From assembly GCA_013911065.1 (NCBI GenBank), contig JACERV010000019.1, forward strand, positions 1 to 64,000: DNA of 64,000 nt, in the 5' to 3' direction. The notes under the pieces were generated by a model, which saw only the letters and a list, made by a program, of their open reading frames with translations, made no database searches and was not told where the DNA came from. The position numbers were made by a program, and so were the translations under genes. Positions 26,238-33,029 of the stretch are shown one piece after another. Position 1 is the stretch's first letter, and the number at the start of each line of letters is the position of its first letter. This DNA is from Ruminococcus sp. Its GTDB lineage: Bacteria > Bacillota > Clostridia > Lachnospirales > Lachnospiraceae.

Positions 26238-27110
26238 ATGGAAAAACGAATTTCAGGGCATACAGGCTTGATGGGATTATTCGGAACACCGGTAGGGCAT
26301 TCAGGCTCCCCTGCAATGTATAACTTTAGTTTTCAACATGATGGGCTGGATTATGTATATCTCGCATTTGATGTAAATGTAGAGCAGATGCCGGAAACAT
26401 TTGAAACAATCAGACTCCTTAAGATGCGGGGCGGAAACTTTACAATGCCTTGTAAAAATATTGCGGCTGAATTAGTGGATAAACTATCACCGGCAGCAGA
26501 AATTATTGGAGCTTGTAATGTATTTGTCAACGATGACGGTATTATTACCGGACATATCACGGATGGTATTGGATTCGTTAAGAATCTGGAGGCAAATGAT
26601 GTGGCTGTGAAAGGAAAAAAAGCTGTTGTACTGGGGGCAGGGGGCGCAGCAACTGCAATACAGGTACAGCTTGCACTGGAAGGTGCCAAAGAAGTACATA
26701 TCTTTAACAGAAAAGATGAGTTTTACGAAAGGGCAGAGAATACAAAAGCAAAACTGCAGGAGAAATGCCCGGACTGTATTGTAACAGTTCATGATTTAAG
26801 TGACAGCCAGAAACTTGCAGAAGCGGTCAATAACTGTGATGTAGTCGTCAATGCGACTATTATTGGTATGAAACCCCAGGATGACAGGATGCTGATTGAT
26901 AAGTCTTTATTTAGAAAAGACCTGGTAGTAGCAGATGCCGTTTACAATCCAGAGAAGACGATGATGATATTGGAGGCAGAGAAAGCAGGCTGCAAAGCAA
27001 TCGGCGGTAAAGGCATGCTTTTACAGCAGGGTGCGGTAAATTATGAATTGTTTGTAGGTAAGAAGATGCCTTTGGAAGAGTATCGGAGATTCCAGGCAGA
27101 AAACCAATAA
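26238..27110 (+). CDS. aroE: Shikimate/quinate dehydrogenase, YdiB-like (2)
   Basis: A 290-residue paralogue of the dehydrogenase at 21525, alignable without gaps over the first 160 residues: S22/S24 (HSGSP), K73 (MPCK), N94, D109 in ITDG, and GAGGAATA. Here the cofactor motif reads NRKD (157-160), as in YdiB, so NADP binding is retained, unlike the first copy. The start at 26238 follows AGGAGGA; the ATG at 26208 has no ribosome-binding site. The two copies may therefore serve different cofactors or steps (for example quinate against shikimate). Confidence 0.85.
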   Translation: MEKRISGHTGLMGLFGTPVGHSGSPAMYNFSFQHDGLDYVYLAFDVNVEQMPETFETIRLLKMRGGNFTMPCKNIAAELVDKLSPAAEIIGACNVFVNDDGIITGHITDGIGFVKNLEANDVAVKGKKAVVLGAGGAATAIQVQLALEGAKEVHIFNRKDEFYERAENTKAKLQEKCPDCIVTVHDLSDSQKLAEAVNNCDVVVNATIIGMKPQDDRMLIDKSLFRKDLVVADAVYNPEKTMMILEAEKAGCKAIGGKGMLLQQGAVNYELFVGKKMPLEEYRRFQAENQ

Positions 27111-27138
27111 TGTCTATATTAGGAGAAGGAGATTGGGA

Positions 27139-28422
27139 ATGAAAGCGAGAAAATATATCTTATCGCTGGCTACTGTTTATATGTGCTATCTTACACACGG
27201 TATCCAAGCGCTGATTCTTTCACAGAATCAGGCAAACTTTTACACGCAGTGGGGGTATGTTGATGCAACTGCAGGTGCGGCGGCAGTGTCACTTGCAATT
27301 ACAGCAACAGGTTTTGGTAAAATGTTGTCCGTATGGATTGGAGGGGAGATTTCTGACCGTATTGGGCGTAAGAAAATGATGATAGCAGGTTCCTTGCTAT
27401 ATATTGTGTGTTTTATAGGACTATTGTTTACTACAAGCTTTACTGTGGCATGTGCAATGGCATTTCTTGCAGGTGTGGCAACATCAGGATTCTGGGATGC
27501 AGCCGGATATCCTGCAGTTCAGGAAGCAGCTCCCGATTATGCCGGTACGGCCTTAATCGGAATTAAATTCTTTGTATCACTGTCAAGCTTCTTCTATCCG
27601 TTCATTGTTGTATGGCTTGCAGATATGGGACAGTGGAAAGTAAGCGTATGGATTCCGCTTGTAATGTCTGTTATTTGTACAGTACTGGCACTCATTGCGT
27701 CATTTGCTTATGATGACCAGATGAAAGAAATGGTTGTCAGGGAAGATGGTAAGAAAGAAAATGCAGCACAGGTTGAGATTGATGAGATTAAAGCGAGAAT
27801 GCTCGTAAAACCAAGCGGACTTGTAAATTTCTTCACAATGTTTTATGGATTCCTCTGTATGTTTATTATGTATGGTGCACAGCAGTACACAAAGGCATTT
27901 GGAATGAATAACTGTGGACTGACAGAAATGCAGTCGGCAGGCCTTACTTCAATCTATACATTTGGTTCCATTGCAGCAGTTATTTTCTGGGCCTTTATGA
28001 TGGGTAAATTAAAGTGGAATCCACTGAAGGTCGTGTTGATTGATTCTATATTTACGGCGCTGGCTTTGGTTATTGTGCTTCTGGTGCGTCAGGTGTTTAT
28101 AATTTATGTTGCAATTGCTTTGATTGGTTTCTTTGCAGCGGGCGGTGCGCTTCAGACTGGACTTAGAGTTCGTCAGCTTCTGTGTCCCGGACCGAAGGGA
28201 AGAAATACAGGTATCTACTATACATGGATGGGACTTGCAAGCTGTTTCCTGCCATACATCGTATCTGCTATGACAAAGAGTGCCGGACAGACACAGGCTG
28301 TTTACATTATGATGGTATTGCTTTTGATTGCAGCAGTGGCAGCGGTGCTGATGATGGCCTATCTTGTCGGACAGTACAAGAAGGTATTTGGTGAAAACCC
28401 GCTAGGCAGACAAACAACTTAA
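27139..28422 (+). CDS. MFS transporter (YdiN/YdiM-like)
   Basis: A 427-residue major facilitator with twelve predicted membrane segments. The loop 2-3 motif reads GGEISDRIGRKK, the standard MFS pattern. Its opening (helix 1 with YLTHGIQALILSQNQ) resembles E. coli YdiN/YdiM, which neighbour ydiB and aroD there. It probably imports shikimate, quinate or a related acid. The start at 27139 follows AGGAGAAGGAG; the TTG at 27133 is closer to that site than usual. It is the last gene before a strong terminator. Confidence 0.8.
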   Translation: MKARKYILSLATVYMCYLTHGIQALILSQNQANFYTQWGYVDATAGAAAVSLAITATGFGKMLSVWIGGEISDRIGRKKMMIAGSLLYIVCFIGLLFTTSFTVACAMAFLAGVATSGFWDAAGYPAVQEAAPDYAGTALIGIKFFVSLSSFFYPFIVVWLADMGQWKVSVWIPLVMSVICTVLALIASFAYDDQMKEMVVREDGKKENAAQVEIDEIKARMLVKPSGLVNFFTMFYGFLCMFIMYGAQQYTKAFGMNNCGLTEMQSAGLTSIYTFGSIAAVIFWAFMMGKLKWNPLKVVLIDSIFTALALVIVLLVRQVFIIYVAIALIGFFAAGGALQTGLRVRQLLCPGPKGRNTGIYYTWMGLASCFLPYIVSAMTKSAGQTQAVYIMMVLLLIAAVAAVLMMAYLVGQYKKVFGENPLGRQTT

Positions 28423-28505
28423 AGTAATTAAAACATATGGAAAAGAGATTTCTGCCGTCAGGCAGAATCTCTTTTTGCGAAAGAAATAAGGACAAACAAC
28501 TTAAA
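28409..28505. repeat. 15-bp direct repeat flanking the terminator
   Basis: GACAAACAACTTAAA occurs at 28409-28423, across the MFS stop codon, and again at 28491-28505. The perfect match may record a small local duplication. Confidence 0.5.
28441..28476 (+). terminator. Terminator after the MFS gene
   Basis: A stem of about 15 bp (28441-28456 with 28461-28475, GTCA loop) ends in TTTTT. It closes the operon that begins at 21525. Confidence 0.85.
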
Positions 28506-28577
28506 CTGTTAACAATTAGTTAAGTATACAAAAAGATTGTTCGTTAATAGTCAAACAATGGGGCAGGAGGGTTTAAT

Positions 28578-29078
28578 ATGAAAATGGTGAGGTGGCTTGA
28601 CAAGCACCTGGAGGAAGTACTTCTTTTGGTAATGTTGTGTGCAATGGTAGTGATTATGGGGATTCAGATAACAGCAAGGTATGTCTTTTCTTCTTCTTTG
28701 TCGTGGTCGGAGGAAATTACAAGGTATTTATTTATATGTTCAGGGTTTTTGAGCGCCAGTTTTTGTGTTAAAAAAAGTGCATCTGTGAAGATTGACCAGT
28801 TGGTGCAGCTCCTGCCAGGCAGGGGAGTCCATATTTTACGTCTGGTAAGCTATACGATTGAGCTGATATTTTTTTCCTATTTAATTCCTTTTGCGTGGGG
28901 GTATATGATGTCGGGAGTAAAAAGTGGACAGCTAAGTCCGGCATGTGGTATTCCTATGTATCTGATTCAGTCTACAGCCGTTATAAGTTTTATACTGTGT
29001 GTGCTGAGGCTGATTCAGAAGTGGATACAAAGGGTGCAGATAATCATGGGAAAGAGAGTGGGACTCGGGGAGGATTAA
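28578..29078 (+). CDS. TRAP transporter small permease (DctQ type)
   Basis: A 166-residue protein with four membrane segments (about 14-34, 48-66, 86-108, 128-146). It shows the DctQ pattern, including QITARYVFSSSLSWSEEITRYLF near residue 30-55. With the large permease and the binding protein next to it, it forms a sodium-driven TRAP importer for carboxylates. GCAGGAGGG precedes the ATG. The large-permease gene starts one base after the stop. No promoter was picked out, but the terminator upstream implies separate transcription. Confidence 0.85.
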   Translation: MKMVRWLDKHLEEVLLLVMLCAMVVIMGIQITARYVFSSSLSWSEEITRYLFICSGFLSASFCVKKSASVKIDQLVQLLPGRGVHILRLVSYTIELIFFSYLIPFAWGYMMSGVKSGQLSPACGIPMYLIQSTAVISFILCVLRLIQKWIQRVQIIMGKRVGLGED

Positions 29079-29079
29079 G

Positions 29080-30369
29080 ATGTCGTCAGCAGTTGTACTA
29101 ATTTTATTTTTTGTTTGTTTAATGATAGCAATTCCTATTTCTATATCTCTTGGGATTGTTTCCATATTACCGGGGGCTTTTGATTCGTCTTTTACAGCAA
29201 GCGCTTCCTATGTTGTACGTTCTATGTTTGGTGGATTGGATAGTTTTCCGCTTTTGGCAGTTCCTATGTTTATTCTGTCTGGGATCATAATGGCAAGAGG
29301 CGGCATTTCTAAACGGCTATTTGACCTTTTTGCATATTTTATCGGAAAGAAAACTGCCGGGCTTCCTTGTGCGGTGGTTGTTACCTGCCTGTTTTATGGA
29401 GCAATTTCGGGTTCTGGTATCGCTACGGTAGCTGCAGTGGGAAGTATGACAATTCCGTTTTTAGTAAACCTTGGCTATGATAAGCAGTTCTGTACTGCTT
29501 TAGTAGCGGTAGCCGGAAGTTTAGGCGTTATCATTCCGCCGAGTATTCCGTTCATCATGTATGGAATGGCATCAGGGGTATCTGTTAGCGATATTTTTAT
29601 TGCCGGAGTTGTTCCGGGTATTCTGATTGGGGCTTTGCTGATGGTATATGCTGTCTACTTCTGTAAAAAGAACGGAGAGGACAAGGAGAAGATTAATAAA
29701 GAAATAGACGGACTTCGTGAAAAAGGATTTTGGAAAGTGCTAAAAAGCAGTTTTTTTGCGTTTCTGTCTCCGGTTATCATTCTGGGATGTATTTATTCCG
29801 GAATCGCGTCGCCTACAGAGGCGGCGGTTATTTCTGTTGTGTACTCTCTGCTTGTAAGCCTGGTTGTATATAAATCAATAAAAATCAGTGAGATTTATCC
29901 TATCTTTGCGGAAGCAGTACGTACATATGCGCCAATTCTTTTTATTTTGGCATCATCCATCGCATTTTCCAGAGTGCTGACATTAATGCAGGTGCCGCAA
30001 ACGATTAGTGCATGGATTTTAGATAACTTCTCCAACAAAATTGTAATCCTGCTTGTGGTGAATCTTTTCCTGCTCTTGGTAGGAATGATTATGGATACTA
30101 CACCGGCGATATTAATACTGACACCGATTCTTCTTCCGATTATGACCGGAGTGGGTGTGGACCCGATTCATTTTGGTGTTATCATGGTAGTAAACCTGGC
30201 AATAGGTTTTGTAACTCCGCCAATTGGTGTCAGCCTATTTGTGGCAAGTTCCATGACAGATATTCCGGTAATGCAGATTGCAAAGAGAGCATTGCCGCTG
30301 ATCGGATATTTTTTGGTGGCACTACTGCTGATTACGTTTATACCTCAGATTAGTTTAATATTGTTATAA
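29080..30369 (+). CDS. TRAP transporter large permease (DctM type)
   Basis: A 429-residue membrane protein with about twelve hydrophobic segments and the DctM landmarks: GGLDSFPLLAVPMFILSG, GAISGSGIATVAAVGS, IPPSIPF and FVTPPIGV. It carries the substrate across the membrane with the DctQ partner. It begins one base after the dctQ-type stop and ends 15 bases before the binding-protein gene, so all three are co-translated. Confidence 0.9.
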   Translation: MSSAVVLILFFVCLMIAIPISISLGIVSILPGAFDSSFTASASYVVRSMFGGLDSFPLLAVPMFILSGIIMARGGISKRLFDLFAYFIGKKTAGLPCAVVVTCLFYGAISGSGIATVAAVGSMTIPFLVNLGYDKQFCTALVAVAGSLGVIIPPSIPFIMYGMASGVSVSDIFIAGVVPGILIGALLMVYAVYFCKKNGEDKEKINKEIDGLREKGFWKVLKSSFFAFLSPVIILGCIYSGIASPTEAAVISVVYSLLVSLVVYKSIKISEIYPIFAEAVRTYAPILFILASSIAFSRVLTLMQVPQTISAWILDNFSNKIVILLVVNLFLLLVGMIMDTTPAILILTPILLPIMTGVGVDPIHFGVIMVVNLAIGFVTPPIGVSLFVASSMTDIPVMQIAKRALPLIGYFLVALLLITFIPQISLILL

Positions 30370-30384
30370 CAGGAGGATGCAGTG

Positions 30385-31407
30385 ATGAAAAAAATAAGCA
30401 GTACAATAATTGTAGCAGCTCTTCTTGCTGTCAGTGCAGCAGTGATAGGGTTTGGAGCATCGGCATCCGGCAATAAAGGAGCACAGGACGGGGAACAAAG
30501 GTATGCCTGGCCCCTTGCCACAAGCAGTACAGAGGATACGATTACCCATGTTTTTGCGACGACCTTTGCCGAGGAAGTGGGCAGATTAAGTGACGGGAAA
30601 ATGAAAATCCAGGTTTATCCACAGAGCACACTGGGAGGTGACAGAGAGCTTTTAGAGAGCTGTAAGGATGGAGACATACCTTTTGTACTCCAGTCACCGG
30701 CACCACAGGTAAGTTTTATGCCCCAGTTATGTGTATTTGATATGCCCTGCTTATTCCAGGATATTCAAACAGCAAGGGATACAGTTGATAATCCGGAATT
30801 CCAGGAAATTATTAAAGGGATTTATGAGGATGCCGGATACCAGCTCCTTGGAACTGCGGACCAGTGCTTTCGCGTTATGACTTCCCAAAAGCCATTTACA
30901 GGATTTGACAGTTTTAAAGGCCAAAAAATCCGTACTATGGAAAACCCCTTCCATATTCAGTTTTGGAAAGCACTGGGAGCGAACCCCACACCGATGACGT
31001 TTAGCGAGGTATATATCGGGCTTCAGCAGGGAACGATTGATGCCCAGGAGAATGCGTATGAACTGTTAGTAAGCGCAAAACTTTACGAACAGCAAAAATA
31101 CGTCATAGATACTAATGCAGTACCGGATTATACAACCCTGATTGTCAGTGATGAATTTTACCAGGGGCTCTCTGAAAAGCAGAAGGACATTATTCACAAT
31201 GCTGCCCAAAATGCACAGGCTAAAGCCCGCCAATCAGCAGATGACCGCCGTGAACGGCGCAAAAAAGAACTGCAGAAGGAAGGCATGGAAATCATTGAAT
31301 TGGATGATGCAGTCTGGAAGGAAATGCAGGATGCGTGTAAACCGGTATATGAAAGCATTCGAGAGAGGGCTGGAGATGAGTTAGTAGATTTATATATGGG
31401 AAAATAA
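30385..31407 (+). CDS. TRAP transporter solute-binding protein (DctP type)
   Basis: A 340-residue DctP-family binding protein with an N-terminal signal/anchor (about residues 5-24, no lipobox Cys). The conserved Arg that pairs with substrate carboxylates is visible in GQKIRTMENP, followed by GLQQGTIDAQEN. TRAP systems import organic acids, which fits shikimate or quinate as cargo. The start at 30385 follows AGGAGG with eight bases of spacing; GTG at 30382 is too near. It ends the TRAP operon before a terminator. Confidence 0.88.
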   Translation: MKKISSTIIVAALLAVSAAVIGFGASASGNKGAQDGEQRYAWPLATSSTEDTITHVFATTFAEEVGRLSDGKMKIQVYPQSTLGGDRELLESCKDGDIPFVLQSPAPQVSFMPQLCVFDMPCLFQDIQTARDTVDNPEFQEIIKGIYEDAGYQLLGTADQCFRVMTSQKPFTGFDSFKGQKIRTMENPFHIQFWKALGANPTPMTFSEVYIGLQQGTIDAQENAYELLVSAKLYEQQKYVIDTNAVPDYTTLIVSDEFYQGLSEKQKDIIHNAAQNAQAKARQSADDRRERRKKELQKEGMEIIELDDAVWKEMQDACKPVYESIRERAGDELVDLYMGK

Positions 31408-31420
31408 AAATTGAAATTAC

Positions 31421-31463
31421 AAAGGTCAGAGGATTGCAGCAGCAGTACTCCTCTGACCTTTTA
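31421..31463. terminator. Bidirectional terminator after the TRAP operon
   Basis: A 13-bp stem (31421-31433 with 31449-31461) followed by TTT lies between the convergent TRAP operon and LysR 3 gene. Confidence 0.8.
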
Positions 31464-31506
31464 TGTTATCAAGAAACTGCAGACGTATCTGGTATAGGGT
31501 ATGATG

Positions 31507-32394
31507 CTAAATGTCTGCATGATTTTCTACATAATTCTTAAAATCGGTTACGGCTGGTGTCTGATATACGTCCTTTAATACAGCCATATACAAGATTCTT
31601 TCCCAAACAGGATTAAGGAGTTCAAGAATTTTAACCGGCATATGACTGAGAATTTCCATATTAGGAACAACAGCAATTCCAAATCCTGCACCGACAAGCC
31701 CGGCTACGGCATGGTCCTCTTCCAAAGTGTAAGCGTACTCTGGTATATGGCCGCATTTTTCGTACAAATGGTCAATAATAGGACGCAAACCACTGAGGCT
31801 GGAGAATCCAATATGAGAAAATTCCAGTGTTTCTTCTAAAGCGATTGCGGATTGCTTTGCAAGGACATGGTTATCTGGTACAATAAGTACAAACTCCTGT
31901 TTGGCGACGGGAGTAAATTCTATGGAAGATTCCTGAGGAACTTTTGAGCAGAAGGCAATATCATACCGGCGGTCCTTAAGGCCTTTTATAATATCAGGAG
32001 TGAGCCCTGTGGAACTGTGAAAATGAAAATCAATATGTTTGGATTTTTTTGTTTCCAAAAATCCACGTACAAGATTGGGTACAACGGATGTACTTAAGGT
32101 ACGCAATAATGCAATGTCAATCAGGCCTTCCCCAGTTCCGGTCTTCTGTAGTTTGTTAATACTGGAATCCAGCACTTGGAGTGCCTGTTCTACATCGTTT
32201 AAAAAAGCCTGGCCGCATTTGGTCAATACTACGTTACGTCCGCTTTTTTCGAATAATCTCACACCCAGTTCCTTCTCCAGTGAAGAGATGGCATGGCTTA
32301 GACTTGGCTGCGTAATGGACAGCATATCAGCGGCCTTGGTGTAATGTTCCAGATGAGCCAGAGTTGCAAAATATCTTAAATGATACAAATTCAT
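31507..32394 (-). CDS. LysR-type regulator 3
   Basis: A 295-residue LysR protein: helix-turn-helix MNLYHLRYFATLA with ITQPSLSHAISSLE, then an effector domain. It is closest in sequence to LysR 1 of this window. The start at 32394 follows AGAGGA; a longer frame to 32454 adds 20 residues that do not look LysR-like. It faces the TRAP operon tail to tail, so it is not in the classic divergent place; it may act on one of the other promoters of the island. Confidence 0.8.
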   Translation of the reverse strand: MNLYHLRYFATLAHLEHYTKAADMLSITQPSLSHAISSLEKELGVRLFEKSGRNVVLTKCGQAFLNDVEQALQVLDSSINKLQKTGTGEGLIDIALLRTLSTSVVPNLVRGFLETKKSKHIDFHFHSSTGLTPDIIKGLKDRRYDIAFCSKVPQESSIEFTPVAKQEFVLIVPDNHVLAKQSAIALEETLEFSHIGFSSLSGLRPIIDHLYEKCGHIPEYAYTLEEDHAVAGLVGAGFGIAVVPNMEILSHMPVKILELLNPVWERILYMAVLKDVYQTPAVTDFKNYVENHADI

Positions 32395-32514
32395 AATACT
32401 CGTCCTCTTTTGCGCTACATAAGTTGTGTATATTTTAACATGAACTACAAGCAAAAGCTATGATAACTTTGTTAGTCTTTCAATTCAGGTTTGCGGATGC
32501 TTTCTAATGCAGGA

Positions 32515-32544
32515 TTGCTTTTTTTCTCTGCAATATGGTATACT
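32515..32544 (+). promoter_or_regulatory. mscL promoter
   Basis: TTGCTT (32515-32520) and TATACT (32539-32544) are 18 bases apart, upstream of the GGGAGGG ribosome-binding site of mscL. Confidence 0.5.
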
Positions 32545-32569
32545 GAAAAAAACCAGGGAGGGTGCAGAA

Positions 32570-32983
32570 ATGAAAAAATTTATGGAAGAATTCAAAGCAT
32601 TTATAAGCCGGGGAAATGTAATGGACATGGCAGTTGGTATTATCATTGGCGGCGCATTTACCAGTATTGTATCTTCGCTGGTAGAAGATATTATTAATCC
32701 GATTCTGGGGCTGTTTGGCGGCATGAATCTGGATAAGATAAGTGTAAAATTATTTGGGGAAGTAACCTTGAACTATGGCAAATTTATTACATCAATTATC
32801 AATTTCCTGCTGATGTCTCTTGTGCTTTTCCTAATAATAAGAACTGTGAATAAAGCAGCATCCAAGATGCCGGTAAAACAGGAAGAAGAAAAGATAACAA
32901 CAAAGACATGTCCGTTTTGTAAAAGTGAGATTGCAGTGGATGCTTCCAGGTGTCCCCATTGTACTTCTATGTTAGTAGAGTAA
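32570..32983 (+). CDS. mscL: Large-conductance mechanosensitive channel with zinc-ribbon tail
   Basis: A 137-residue MscL. The core is typical: an amphipathic N-terminus (MKKFMEEFKAFISRGNV), the first membrane helix with GIIIGGAFTSIVSSLVED, and the second near residues 72-93. After the second helix and a charged linker there is a C-terminal zinc ribbon, CPFC-x9-CPHC, in place of the usual helical bundle. The channel opens under membrane tension and releases solutes. The start at 32570 follows GGGAGGG; the frame from 32507 is rejected. The tail is unusual and is listed as a finding. Confidence 0.9.
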   Translation: MKKFMEEFKAFISRGNVMDMAVGIIIGGAFTSIVSSLVEDIINPILGLFGGMNLDKISVKLFGEVTLNYGKFITSIINFLLMSLVLFLIIRTVNKAASKMPVKQEEEKITTKTCPFCKSEIAVDASRCPHCTSMLVE

Positions 32984-32984
32984 G

Positions 32985-33023
32985 AAAACCGTGATGTTGG
33001 AATTTTTCCAAATCACGGTTTTT
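32985..33023. terminator. Bidirectional terminator
   Basis: A long stem (32985-33000 with 33008-33023, one bulge) with T residues on the plus strand lies between the convergent mscL and P-type ATPase genes. Confidence 0.8.
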
Positions 33024-33029
33024 AAATAT

